Assembly (NCBI GenBank): GCA_011947345.1
Contig: JAAVTG010000551.1
Coordinates: forward strand, 248,001-312,000
Source of the DNA: Phytophthora quininea
Taxonomy: Eukaryota > Oomycota > Peronosporomycetes > Peronosporales > Peronosporaceae
Direction: 5' to 3'
Length of the DNA: 64,000 nucleotides
A program made the translations under genes and the position numbers. The notes beneath the pieces are model-generated. The model saw only the letters and a list, made by a program, of their open reading frames with translations, had not been told where the DNA came from and made no database searches. Numbering within the stretch: the stretch's first letter is position 1; each line of letters begins with the position of its first letter. Of the stretch, positions 18,935 through 30,899 are shown one piece after another.

Positions 18935-20013
18935 CTACTGGCGTCCGAGGATCTCCATGGCGTCGTTCTTCTCCTCCGTGAGTTCCGTGGCCGTGGCCTT
19001 CATCATGCCGTCAATCCGGGGCGAGATAGGCAGGCCATTCACCACCTCGTACGTTCCGTTCTTCGTGGTGACTGGGAACGAGTAGATCAGTCCCTCGGGC
19101 ACTCCGTACTTGTTGCCATCCGAGCAAATGGCCATTGACACAAACTCGCCGTCCTTCGTGCCGTTGAACCAGTCGCGCAAGTGCGCGCCAATGGCCGCAG
19201 CAGCCGACATGGCGCTCGACAGTTTGCGGGCCTTAATGATGGCCGCGCCGCGCTCCTGCACGTCCTTGACGAGCTTATTCTCGACCCAGTTTGAGTCCGC
19301 CACGTACTTCGCAAGTGGCTCGGCCTTGCCGCCAGGCAGCGTCACCTCGGCGTAGCTCACGTCGGGCACCTGCGTGCTCGAGTGATTGCCCCAGATGACG
19401 CACTTGGTGACGTCCTTCGACGTCACCTTGTTGGTTTGCGTCTCGTTGACCTTCTCCACGAGGAACGAGCGCAGTCGCTCGTGGTCCAAACGCGTCAGCG
19501 CCGAGAAGTTTGCGCGTGGGATGCTGGGAGCGTTCTCCATGGCGATGAGGCAGTTGGTGTTGGCGGGATTGGCCACTACAAGCACCTTGACGTTGCGACT
19601 GGCAAACTGCTCGATGGCAGAGCCCTGCGCCTTAAAGATGGTCACGTTCTTTTCAATCAGATCCTTGCGCTGCATGCCCTGCTTGCGAGGGAAGCCGCCG
19701 ACCAAGATGGCTACGTCGGCGTCCTGGAAGGCCGTCTGCAGGTCGTCCGTGGGGATGATCTTGTCCACGAGGTTGAAGGCGCAGTCCTGCAGCTCCATCT
19801 TGACGCCCTGCAGCGCCTCCTGGGCCGGCGGGATGTCCAGCAGACGCAGCTCCACGCGCTGGGTGGGGCCGAAGATGTGGCCGATGCAGACTGGGGAAGA
19901 GTTAGGACGAGCATAGGATGAAGGGGAAGGAGTCTTTAGAACGTACTTAGAGGGAGGAGCGAGTACGCGATCTGGCCGGCAGCACCGGAGACGACGATCT
20001 TGAGGGCGGTCAT
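18935..20013 (-). CDS. MDH1: Malate dehydrogenase, cytosolic type
   Basis: Two exons: 19947-20013 and 18935-19890, with a 56-bp intron (GTACGT...CCCCAG), giving 340 residues. It interconverts malate and oxaloacetate with NAD(H) in the cytosol. The N-terminus MTALKIVVSGAAGQIAYSLL carries the dinucleotide-binding GxxGxxG and no targeting peptide. Further marks are VGGFPRKQGMQRKDL (mobile loop with substrate-binding arginines), VANPANTNC, LTRLDHERL, and WGNHSSTQ with the catalytic histidine. The length is typical of cytosolic MDH. The start is fixed by the short first exon and by the core promoter 44 bp upstream. A 396-codon open frame running through the intron gives a false N-terminus. Confidence 0.95.
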
Positions 20014-20056
20014 GATGGTTGAAGGGGTTCTGAGTTCTGCTTGGGCTTGACTTGGC

Positions 20057-20072
20057 AAATTGAGGAATGAAT
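20057..20072 (-). promoter_or_regulatory. Oomycete Inr-FPR core promoter of MDH
   Basis: On the minus strand ATTCATTCCTCAATTT matches GCTCATTYYNCAWTTT at 14 of 16 positions and lies 43 bp before the MDH ATG. Confidence 0.7.
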
Positions 20073-21567
20073 TCGGTGGTGGTTGCACACAAGATACCGA
20101 TTTGGGGGCTATCATTTCGACACAACTTTGATGTGTTTGCACCACTCCGTCGAACACGTCAGCAGCTTCAACTTGGCAGCATTGCGTTCCAGGCCCACTT
20201 CGACCACATGGCAGCGACTAGCAGCCCTCCCACCCTGCTGGTTAGAGTCTACAAGGGCTGCAGCCGAGTCTGCGACCTCGACAAGCTGGTGTCACGTCTC
20301 CATATTCGCAATGCCAGCGCCCACAATCGCCACTACCGAGAACGACAAACTCGACACAGATGACACCCGCGCGTCTCCGCCTAGACGAGTCGTCTTCTTG
20401 CCGCCACTGCTCGTCGTCCACCTTGATCTGCAGTGGGTGGACGGCCAGTTGTGGCTTCGGCGTGCGGAGCTCCGCAATCTCCAGCGTGCTGAAGTTCCTC
20501 GGCCTCCGTGCCGCTGTTGCTCGCCGCTTGACGGCCGTTGCGCTACTGGTGACGGACAGCACGCAGCCAGAACCGGCGTTGTCTGGAACACCACCGTTCT
20601 CCGATCGAGCGAGCGCCAATTACTCACCGCTCGACTACGTCGATGTGTGTTCGCTTGGCAGGGCATACATTGTATACCGGCGGTGAGTGCCTTTGGCTAG
20701 TTGTGAGGTTGCGCTCGGTGACTCTGCGTCGCCGCGGCGCTTGGTTGATATCAGTGCGAAGCTCACGGGTGACCACGCTGGCATGAAAAGCAAGGGCGTC
20801 TGGCATTAAGCAGTCTCGGTCTCCGTCACCGCTCGAAACGACCGGCTGCAAGAGTCGTCACGAGGAGACTTGCAACGCCATGGCAGCGTGGCACGACGGA
20901 CCTCAACTCGAATGCATCTTCAGCAATGGCGTTGACGTACATTTGGAGCTTCTCTTTCTCGAGCGCAAACCTGGCCAAGCGAACTCGCTTCGCTTCGGTT
21001 TTGCCAGTTGGAAACCCTTTCAAGACGGTGAGTGCAGTGAACGTCGTGCAGTCGGAGAGAGGTGGTCGGAGCTTACAGCAACCGCAGAAGAAAGCGGCGT
21101 CGCCGTTCCAGCGGCAGCTTCAAGAGTAACGGCTTCATCGTTCTTTTGGAAAGCAACGGTGCCATTCCCCACGCACAGGCGGCGGCGTGTCGTGCTCGCC
21201 CGTCGCGCTAGAAGACCAGTACTGTTGGAAACTTCGGAAAAGGCCCACACACAGGGCTGCTCGCGTCGAACCACGCGAGCCAAGGCAGCGAAGCGAGCGA
21301 GTGCCTTCACCCGAGACTTTGGCGTCTGCCACTGACTGGTACGTGCATCATCACTAGGCGCCGTGTTTCATCGTTCTCTGACGACGGTCTTGCTTGCAGG
21401 GTACTTTAATCCCTACGTCGTCCTTGTCGTCGAGTCCTGCGTATCGTCGGTGTATTATCCTAACTTGTTGCAGTCTTCGGCCCGTTGCTCGTCGTTTTCC
21501 AGCCTACGGGGTGAAACATTCCACAGACAGTTTTCCAAGGATCCCCGGAGACCCAACGTCTTTCAGA
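20073..21567. other. Region between divergent MDH and GPCR-PIPK, no sure gene
   Basis: Several overlapping frames. The best are a 67-residue plus frame at 20926 (MALTYIWSFSFSSANLAKR, presequence-like) and a 96-residue minus frame ending at 21310 (MKALARFAALARVVRR, also presequence-like). They contradict each other and no domain is seen. Confidence 0.4.
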
Positions 21568-24545
21568 ATGTCAAACCTTAATGATACCTCTTCTGTAGAA
21601 GCGGTGGACTGCCCAATTGGCAGCATGGTGCTACCGGTGCTAACGTCGATGGCCTCGTTGATCGGATGCTTCTACATCATCGTCACGTACTACCACGTCC
21701 GCGCTCTTCGACAGCACCCGGCCGGAATTATGTTTGGGATGAGCGTCTACGGAGCTATCTACCAGTTCCTGTACCTGCTGGAAGAGTCGACGAGCAAAGT
21801 GCAGTGCGCGAAAATGGGGATCGTCGTCGACTTCTTTTTGACGGGACAGGAGACGTACATGCTCATCTTCGCTATCGACTTGCTGTTAGCGTTGAAGAAT
21901 CCCTTCTCGGCATCTAAAGGGCAGATGACAAAGTACCACATAGGCGGCGGGCTGTGGAGTTTGATCTGCGCAGTCATCTCGCACTACGACACGAACTACG
22001 CGCTGTTTGGGTTCTGCTGGCTGAGTACGAGTGGAGAGATTCTCGATCACCCTCGGAAAATGGAGGACGACCCGGATGAAGCCCCCAATGGGACCATCAC
22101 AGCAGGATTCTTCTTTGCCCTGTATATTGTCGGGGTCTACTGCACGTCGCTGGTGGCCATTGTACGGACGTGGAACACGTTCAAGAAGGGTCTCCCGACA
22201 CGTTCCGGACGCGGCAACGGACGCAGCGGCACCTGAAATACTACGTGGGCTGCTACTTTGGCTACTGGACATTGGTGTTGGCATGCTACGCTCTCTTTAG
22301 TTTATTGCCGCGCGCCAAGTACGGCGAGAACGGAGGGCTTCGGTGCCGTGTATGGCACTTATTGACGTGTTTATTACTCGCCAAAGGCATGGTGCATGCG
22401 CTCATTTGGACACGTACGTCCAACATCCTAAAGATCATCGAGCAGCTTCGCTCCACTGGAAGGGTGGACCTACCGCCGCATGATGACAGCATTAACTGGG
22501 CGCTGCGACTGGAGATCCTGACCAACACCACGAAAGGGATCTGCGATAGTGTGGATCGAGCAGAGCAGCAAGCTCGAGCGTCGGTTTCGGCTTCATTGCG
22601 GTCGATCTCTGCGTCTGGATCGTCGGTAGCCTCGTCAGCCCCGGGTGACTATTGCGATCGGAAAGAGAGCTACACGCAGATCGAGGAGCTGGCGGTGGTA
22701 ACCAGCGACAGCCGCTCGGAAGGCGTCGTGTTCAAGGACTTTGCGCCCCACGTATTTCGCCGTCTTCGGGAAGAGGCCAAGGTTTCGAGTGCCAGCTACC
22801 GAAACTCGTTACAGCAAACGACAAAGGAGCGAGTGAGTGAAGGCAAGAGCGGGGCGTTCTTCTACTTTACCGAGGACCGCAAGTACGTGGTCAAGACGTT
22901 GACCACAGAGGAGCTGCGCTTCTTCCTCAGCATTCTGCCGCAGTACTACAAATTCATGAAAAGCTACCCCAACACTTTCATGACACGCTTCTTCGGCTGC
23001 CACGGACTCACCATGTACGGAAAGACGGTCTTCTTCGTGGTCATGCAGAGCGTGTTCGCGTCGTCTCTGCAGATCCACGAGCGCTTCGACTTGAAAGGCT
23101 CCTGGGTCGGCCGACTCGAAGGTCGCAAACCCACTGGCACCATCGCGACCTGCAAGTTCTGCAGTACCGAGTACGTCGTCGGTGGCGGTCATGGCCAGCG
23201 GTGCGATGTTCGCCGTGGTGAAGGCAATCTGCGGCACCAGTACGACCAAGTGGGCAAAGACCTTAACTGGAATCGACACATGGCGTTACCGCTCCCAACG
23301 GCACGTGCGGTGGCCGACCAGCTCAAGATCGACTCGAGATTCCTACGCAGCATCAACAGCATCGACTACAGCCTGCTCGTGGGCATCCACCACCGCAGCT
23401 TCAACGTTTCCCACTACTCGTCTGCAGAGAGCTACGACCCGTTGCCGTTTGCTCATCATGAAAGCTCCAGTAGCGGCACTCGCTACCGGACTTCGGATCG
23501 CAGCAGTCGGAGCCACAGTGGCGAGTCCTACGGCTTTAGTACGAACGCCAGCTCAGTGCGGCAGCGTAGCAGCAGTGGGGGTCACCCTACGATCCGCAGC
23601 ACTCAAATTCCCTCAGCTACCAAGCCGTTCCATCCGTTCGGAAATGGCGGCATGAGTGTCGACGAAGTGCACGGCCCGGGGCTGTATTATGTCGGCCTGA
23701 TTGATATCTTGCAGCAGTGGAACTTCCGCAAACGTGTCGAGCACTTTGTCCGCGTGTACATCTTGATGCAAGACCGCCACGGCATCTCAGTGGTAAATCC
23801 GAACCAATACGCCGCCCGATTTCAGCAGCGCGTGATCAACGAGCTCATCTGCGATACTGCCGCGATGCCGACACGAGATCAAGTCGAGGACATTTCCCTC
23901 TCTCAACTGCAACGACAAAACCAGCGCAACGATGAACTATTGGAATCCAGTCGGACACTGAGCACTCTGTTGGCCTCCATGGAGAGCGTCAACGCCACCA
24001 CAAACGGTGCTAGCCCGGTCATGATGCAAGAAAGGAATACAGCGCCAGCTACAAGCACTACGATGAAAACTGAAGCGGCCACTCGAGTGGCCAGGTCGTC
24101 CACTGTTCCAAGGCATCGCGGCTCCTGGTCCTGGGACAATGGGAGCTTTGTGAACGCCAACGGGAGCTTCGTGAATGCTTCAAGTGTCGGACGGTTGTCC
24201 GGTGGTCTGGTGATGGAGATCCCCAGGGCAAGTCTCAATTTACCGGTGGCGTATCCAACTCCATTGGACGCGCTACCTCCACATATCCGTCGGTCGTTGG
24301 CACCACTAACTCCTCCTGCGCGAACGTCATCTTTCCGACGAGACTCTGAGTATTCAAACGTGAGCTACCCACGACCAGGCAATAGCAGCTCCAGTGGAGT
24401 ACCAAGCAACAGCAGCAATGGTAGCAGCACGGATGCGTTGATACATTTAGAGGAAGGAGCGCTGGGTGAGCCATCGAACTCCCACAACTACCAGATCGTA
24501 TGTACGCCTACGTTTCCCGACGGCACCGGCGCACTCTCCGCGTAA
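21568..24545 (+). CDS. GPCR-phosphatidylinositol phosphate kinase fusion (GPCR-PIPK)
   Basis: About 990 residues when a one-base gap near 22194 (CCC run) is allowed for. ATG 21568 begins MSNLNDTSSVEAVDCP. Seven hydrophobic segments follow within the first ~280 residues (from GSMVLPVLTSMASLIGCFYI to VWHLLTCLLLAKGMVHALIW), then a Ser-rich linker and a PIP-kinase domain. This domain has FDLKGSWVGR, an ATP-site lysine region (KYVVKTL), SIDYSLLVGIHH and a C-terminal YYVGLIDILQQWNFRKRVE. The tail is Ser/Asn-rich. GPCR-PIPKs are a known oomycete and Dictyostelium-type receptor family that couples a 7TM receptor directly to phosphoinositide production at membranes. The ligand is unknown. The last ~60 codons fall in the right inverted arm. 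Confidence 0.9.
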
Positions 24546-25937
24546 AGGAAACCAAGCAAACAGATTTTGTAAAGCAATGCATCTGCCTTGAAAAACACCT
24601 TCAACTGGGTTTTGCGATCCTTCATCGAGACGCCCGAGCACCTCAGGCAGTGTCCCCACCACGATCTTCGAGGACGGCAAACGCGAGCTCGAACTGATGG
24701 ATGTGCTCTGCGACGTGCTACAAGCTCGAAACAACGTGTACATGACGTCGCTGGGGGTAAACTGCAGTACCGTCGAAAAGAAAGAAGCTCCAAGCAAGGT
24801 GTTGGGCGCGATAATCTAGCTGTTGGTGAGGAAGAAGCGACTTTGTGAGGTCGAACTCCTTCCCGCCCAACTTGGACGTTACAACGTGACTCTCTTCTGC
24901 CGGAACGAGCATGTCCACGGAGCTTTGAACTTGATCCTGTGGCTTCTTCTGTCCACTAGAACTACGGTTTCGCTTTGTCGTCCAGACAGCAACTAAGAAG
25001 TTTTGGTACAGTTTGCTTCACTTTTTACCGTTCGCGAGCTGAAACAATTAGTGGTCAAGTTGGACGGCACTCGCAATTCAAAAACTCGATAGTGGATACG
25101 AGCTTTGTCGAGGATACGAATCGACCATGCGTTCGTGCACAAATCCTTATTCATCACCATTACTATAGCCATCGGACGGGAGAGCTCCACGCGTAGTTTT
25201 TTCAGTCCTGCTGGGCTCCTTCGAGTCCTCACTTCTCACTATTCTCAATTCTGTCGGTTCTGCCACAATACACACGACTTCTTCACTCCATGCCAGCGAA
25301 GTGTCTTCTTCTAGTGTCCTTACTTGAGTGCTCCGAAGATCCTCTGCGCCAAATCATCACGAGTCCCGATCGTAACGTCAACAAACTTCAAGTTTCGTGG
25401 CACTGTGGACTGCCAATACACCGGGAAACTCACGAGGAAGTATTCTACAAACGTTTTTATTTTCCTTGCGATGATGCCATCCATATCCACAGACGAAAAA
25501 GAAGCAAAAGGGCAAACTCGGAGCTAGAGCAGACAAGTCGACGGAATTCGCGGCTGGCATTGCCGGCGCCGTCGTGGCGAGACAGTTCACAACAGCTTAT
25601 CGTCGGGAAACGTACACGCTTGCTTCAATGTTGTCCAGGACAAGTCAGCAAGAAGTAGGAAGTGTTGGGTTTGCTCACGTTAGCTAGTTTCAGCCGAATT
25701 AACTCGAGGCTGGGGAGAAGAACAAGTTGTCCTTGTCGGTTATTTCTGATTGAGAACGCTATCGTGCAGATAGTTCATGCTCGGCAGATAGTGCAGACTC
25801 GTTCTGGCGTGTCATCCGCCACTTCGACTGCAGAAACATGAACACAGTTCCTCGCGTGTATTTGTTCTTGTGCCTTTCAGATAGATCTCTACTTTGCAGC
25901 ATCAGCAAAAAGTATGCACACAATTCGTAGTTCATCG
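24366..25937. repeat. Right arm of the ~1.58-kb inverted duplication (probable source)
   Basis: Near-identical reverse complement of 17172-18752. It starts inside the 3' coding end of GPCR-PIPK and runs 1.4 kb beyond its stop. The 5.6 kb between the arms holds MDH and the rest of GPCR-PIPK. Confidence 0.9.
24655..24819 (+). pseudogene. DGKREL-module remnant in the right arm
   Basis: About 54 codons including GSVPTTIFEDGKRELELMDV and ending SKVLGAII before TAG 24817. No start or upstream exon is seen. Homologous to part of 1244-1630. Confidence 0.45.
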
Positions 25938-26745
25938 GCGGATTGTTTTTGATGGTCGCTCTCGCCGGTCTGCTGAGACTCGCAGGTTGCTGCGCGGCAG
26001 CATGGCGTTCATAGAGCGCTGTCCTCTCGTTATGCTCAACGTACAGCGTGAGTGCATCGCGCCGATTCCAGCTGGCTTCGCCGTTTGGATGGCTCCAAAA
26101 GCAACACGGACACCGGTATCGACGTTGGCCAGCCCAGCTTGTTCGTTGCAGCTCGGGTAACAGTAGCGTCGGGGACAGCGCTGGTCGACACATGTGCAGA
26201 CCGCGGCGACATGGGGGCTCGCGTTGATCGTCTGTCACCGCCGGTCGCAGACTCCGCCGTTGACCAGCGTAACGTTCTACTGACAGCGGAGTTCCATATT
26301 GGCCGCAGCTTTCATGGGCTGTTACCGGCCACGCTGCTTGTCGGAGAACGCGGTTCCAGTCAGTGAACGGCCCGCTGCCCGCTGCCCGCTGCAACGTGTG
26401 GCCAGTGGCGCGTCGCACCATCGCATTTAGGCCCAACGCGGTCGCAGTGCTGTCTGCCTTGAACGTGTCGAGCTGCCAAGCGACCAAGCAACCAAATGGG
26501 CAAGCTCAGCAAGGGCAACAAGATGTTGCCGTGGTCAAAGGACGCGGACCTGAGTTGAAAGATACCAGCAAACAACCCCAATACAATAGCTAAATACACA
26601 CACGTCACAGGCGGAACCTTCAGCGCACCGGAGTACCGTTCTTGAACCGGTATATCGTTCCGACGCGGTCCCACTCTATAAACAGCCAGATATACAAACT
26701 CGTGGTCGTCACACGTCGCAGGAATCATCCCATACTCACTTCAAG
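25938..26745. other. Region upstream of the Kelch gene, coding status unclear
   Basis: A 242-codon minus frame (25759-26487) crosses the arm boundary and contains YRCPCCFWSHPNGEAS. Plus frames over the same bases are also open. No domain is assigned. TATA-like AT tracts occur near 26650-26690. Confidence 0.35.
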
Positions 26746-28712
26746 ATGACTCGCCGGCTCGAAAAGACAGAAAGAAAAACGGAAACCACGACGTGGCCTC
26801 GAGCCATTTTGGCTCGCTCGCACCACTACAAGTTTAGCCGCCTACTTTCGAGTGCGCACTCGCCGTCGCAAGAGGACCATCACTCCTGTGCGCATTCTCA
26901 GTCCGCGCTCGGTAACGACCAGAGCGCACGCCTCCGCACTGCAGGAAACGGTCTGGAAAACCCCTGAAGCCTCGCGGGCCTGCGATCTCGTCATTCCACG
27001 ACTCGAGCAACAGAGCCGCGTAGACCCCACCCCAGCACCGCAGGGTACCTTACAGCAGAGCAGCATGGCCGTGACTCCCGTGTCCAGAGCCGTAGCGGTG
27101 GCCAAGAACGAGCAGCCCCAGGCCAAGGAGGCGCAGGCGAGCAGCACACCCACGTCCAGGCTCGAGGTGCGCTCGTGGGAGAAGCTCCACCCGCACGGAG
27201 ACGTCTACAGTCCGCGCACAGGCCACACCGTCACCAGCCGAGGTACAGAGGGATGGTTCATTGGTGTTTTATTTATTTTATTTACTTATTTATTCTTTGT
27301 AGATGGCAAGGTGTACGTGTTTGGCGGCACGGATCGTCGTCGTCGGCAGCAGGACTTGTACCAGTTGGACCTCGAGTCGAGCACGTGGTCGCAGGTGCAA
27401 ACGGGAGGCGCGCTGCCGCCGAGACGCTCGGGCGCGCTGGGCGTCGTCCACGAGAGCGACATGTTCATCTTCGGAGGCTACGACGGCCGCGACGGCAACT
27501 ACTTCAACGACCTGTTCTACTTCAACTTTGACGAGCAGCGGTGGAACCAGATGCCGAGCGTCGTCGAGGACCGCCCCGAGGCGCGCACGGACCACATCAT
27601 GGTGCTCCACTCGTCCAGTATTTATATCTTCGGCGGCTACAACGGCTCCAACCGCTTCAACGACCTGTGTGGCTACGACATCCAGGAGAAGCGCTGGAGC
27701 CGTCTGCAGGCCACGGGCGCCGTGCCCTCGCGCCGCTTTGGCCACAGCGGCGTCGTGCACGAATCCACCAACAGGCTTATTGTGTTCGGCGGTTGGGACG
27801 GACGCGACACGCTCAACGACTTGTTCGAGTACAACTTCATCACGAACGAGTGGAAGAAGCTAGAGACCAAGGGCAACAGCCCACCACACCGATACCGCCA
27901 CACGGCCGTGATCTTCGGTGACAACATGTTTGTCTTTGGCGGCGTCGACAAAACGCACAGCCGATTCAACGACTTGCAGCGTCTTGACTTGCTGACCAAC
28001 ACGTGGAGCGAGGTGTGCACTACGGGAAGCATCCCGAGCAGCCGCACGTTCCACCGTGCTGTCGTTGTCAGCAACAAGATGTACTTGCTAGGGGGATACG
28101 ATGGAACGGACCGACTGCAGGATCTGTACTCGATCGACATCGGAGCGCTCACACCGCCGTCGCTCATGGACATCTGCGCGGATTACATCCGAAACAACTT
28201 GGATACTGTGCTTGAAACTACGACTTTCAAGGGCGTACCGCAGGATATCATCGACCACGTAGTGTTCAAGCGGGATACGGAGGGTCGCCTTCGGGGCAAG
28301 TGCAAGCTCTGCAGACCAGGCCGATGCTGCGTCTATCGTATGCAGAAGGCCGATCCGTCGGTACAGGACAAGCAAGACCCGGCGCGATCAAGCCACGTCG
28401 GATGCGTCTGCGGCCACTCGACATTCCACCACGAGGTGGTAGAGGAAGCAAGTACGTAGTCTACCACTTTGTTTCTTGTGGGTTGCTGGAAAAGATGTGC
28501 TCACATGACTGCTTTGTTCTGCAGAGCTCTTTGGAAAGAAGCAGCCGATCGGATCGACCTCGACGAAGGTGATGATGCTGTGTGGGTCCATTTACAAGCG
28601 GCTCTTCGACTCGACGTCGTCTCCGGCATCGATGGCAGCATCGCCGTTCTCTTCGCCAAGGTCGAGTCGATGCTCAGAAGACAGCACAACAGAAAAAGGA
28701 TGCGTAGCATAG
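26746..28712 (+). CDS. Kelch-repeat (LZTR1-like) protein with Cys/His-rich tail
   Basis: Exons are roughly 26746-27242, 27303-28451 and 28525-28712. Introns are 60 and 73 bp (GTACAG...TAG, GTACGT...CAG) with matching phases. The body is at least six Kelch blades, recognisable by VYVFGG, MFIFGGYDG, IYIFGGYNG, LIVFGGWDG, MFVFGG and MYLLGGYDG, each followed by a D(L/I)..(L/Y)D...W pattern. After the propeller a helical segment (LMDICADYIRNNLDTV) resembles the region after the propeller in LZTR1/BTB-Kelch proteins. A cysteine-rich stretch follows (CKLCRPGRCC and CVCGHSTFHH), then a Ser-rich end. The start is uncertain: ATG 26746 needs a one-base shift before about 26850, and the first in-frame ATG without it is 27065. 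Probably a protein-interaction scaffold. Confidence 0.85.
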
Positions 28713-28821
28713 ATAGCATCCACCGGCTCAAAAGCGCATCGGGACGCAGGGGATTTGGCTGATAGCGCCCCAGAGCCACAAACTATTAATCAAGTGCTGC
28801 ATTCTAAGTTAACGTGGCAGG

Positions 28822-30411
28822 CTACGCGCGACTGGAGAGCTGGTTCTGGATAAAGTGGCGAACGTCGTCAATGCCAGCAGTGGCGATCGATAGCTTGAAG
28901 TGGATCGGGTCGGACCACGTGAGCACTTTGAGGTCTTTGGCATAGTCGCGGACGCTTTCGTAGTCCTCCTTGGTGTTGAAGCCATCGAAGAGAATGCCCT
29001 CCATGAATTGCACACGGTTGCGCTCGCGTTCCCACAGGTAGATCTGGTCAGCAATGTTCTCTGGGATCACTGGCACGTTGTGCCGCATCTTCGGGTGCGC
29101 ATGTTTCATTAGGAAATCGTAGATTTGCTGCGCTGAAATGCCGTGGATGAGAGCCGAGCGCAGACTCTCTCGTGTGATGAATCCAATGGCCAAATTCGGC
29201 AGCCGCGCTACGATATCCACAAACACACTGAGCATCGCCACATGAAGCGTGGACGATGTATAGGCGTAGATCTTGAAGTTGGTCTCCACCACGACGAGTA
29301 ACTGCGCGCCATGGTCTGTCGTGGGGCTTGGCGCGGATCAGCCACTTGAGACTTTACACCTGCACGCACACCAGCAAACGAGCTCGTAAGACTGACCCGC
29401 CCGCGCTTCTGGCCTGTAGATCCTCCAAAGATGAGGTTCACCGCCAGACTCGTCGTGTAAAATCGATCCGAGTTCGGTCGCTTGCGAAACAAGAGCCCAA
29501 AGTCGATGAAATCCCCCAGCAGCAGCCGCTGCGTGTCAGTCAGGTCCGCTACAGCGTAGTACCCGCCCGTCTGGCAGTAGCTGATCTGGAAGAGGAATTG
29601 CAAAATGTCCTCTTGCTTTAGCGTGCCTGTATTGTCCAACGTGCGGATGTACTCGAGCATGAAGATCCACATTTGCACGTGGATGTCCTTCAACATGAAC
29701 TCGTAGCCTGTATCTGTAATGTGCAGAGCTCGCGAGTCTGCTCCACTCGCTTGCAGCAGCTTGGTCCGCAACAAAATGTCCACCACGGATTGTGGGGGCT
29801 CCTGAACTGCTGTAGACCCCACCATGTAGTGCAGCACCGAGTCCCATCTCGCTCGGGCGTATCTCTCTAAATCTGCCGGGTCAAATGTGTTTTCTGGGTC
29901 CTTTGGAAGGCTCAGCCGCCCGCGTTCCCATGGCGAGCCACCCAAATTGCTCAGCGCGTACTACCGCATCAACAAGCTCATAAACCACATGAGCTGGGAG
30001 CCTCTAAAAATCACATCTCGCTCATCTTTCACCTTCAATTGTTTCTGGAATGTCGGGTGTGGTCTGTACGCGCCATCTTGGTGCACAAACACTCGCAACC
30101 CTTCCAACTGCAGTAAAAACATTATTTTTGTGAATAAGAGTTTCAATATCTGGCTTTCACTATTGACAAAATCACCTTTTGCAATGCGGTGTGGAATTGC
30201 GGCGGCATTGGGCCCTCGTCGCCAGGTTCGGATACAACCCACTGCTCCAGCAACTCGCGTGGCACGGGGCGCTACTGGGCAGCAGCCGCATGACGAACTG
30301 CTGCGCCAGCGCCGGAAGCGCCTGGAAGATGGCCTGGCACGCCCACGGGTCGCCATACAGCCGCTCCAATGTCGTCGGCGGCAGCGTCTCCAAGAACTCG
30401 AAGGCGTCCAT
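28822..30411 (-). CDS. TFB2: TFIIH core subunit p52 (Tfb2/GTF2H4)
   Basis: Exons 30176-30411, 30033-30107 and 28822-29960. ATG 30411 begins MDAFEFLETLPPTTLERLYG, followed by WACQAIFQALP, which matches the p52 start. Later hallmarks are RWDSVLHYMVGS, ITDTGYEFMLKD with MWIFMLEYI, VVVETNFKIYAYTSS, GFITRESLRSAL, FLMKHAHPKM and IADQIYLWERERNRV. p52 anchors and stimulates XPB in the general transcription and nucleotide excision repair factor TFIIH. Two one-base losses, in CCCC runs near 30270 and 29325, break the frame. Since the gene is essential and otherwise perfect, they are likely sequence errors. Its 3' end faces that of the Kelch gene, 109 bp away. Confidence 0.9.
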
Positions 30412-30899
30412 TCTGCGATCTGAAAAAAAAACAGTTTATACAAAGGGACATTTAAGATTATGAGCATAGTGAAATGAAGTATAATGATTTCTTTTTGTAG
30501 AGTCAAACATTTAGTCACGATCGACGATGCGGTGGTTCCTCACCACAATTTAGATTATGATCCTTTACTGGCGGAGCATGTCGCTGCGAACTTCCATCCT
30601 GTCGATGGGCACAGCTTACAAAGAGTGTATCTCCGACGTTCGAGACTATCTGCGCGAAAATACGTCGAGTGGACTTGTCCACTTTGCAATCCTTCTTTTC
30701 GTCCTCAACAATGGACGACTTTGGGGTTGCTCGGTAGAATACATGTACCTTCAGCATCCACATCCCCAACTGCAGTGCATGAAAATCTTTCCCGCAGAGC
30801 CACAAAATGTTGTTGACGGTCACACCAATGACCTTCTCGAACGCTCATTGTTGAATCCGCTTCGAGACCACCAAACGACTTGTGAGGATGCCCACAGAC
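30412..30899. other. Intergenic, low-confidence ORFs only
   Basis: A 118-codon plus frame at 30557 and a 102-codon minus frame at 30515-30823 overlap. Neither shows a recognisable domain. Confidence 0.4.

Noticed and set aside
19382..19921. 179-residue plus-strand ORF
   Set aside because: Antisense shadow of malate dehydrogenase, which has clear motifs and a spliced first exon on the other strand.
18935..20125. Long 396-codon MDH reading with an N-terminal extension
   Set aside because: It reads through a 56-bp intron. The spliced model gives the conserved GAAGQIAYSLLP start and normal length.
27290..27921. Ala/Arg-rich ORFs of 126-186 residues on both strands
   Set aside because: Shadows of the Kelch exon, which carries regular FGG blades.
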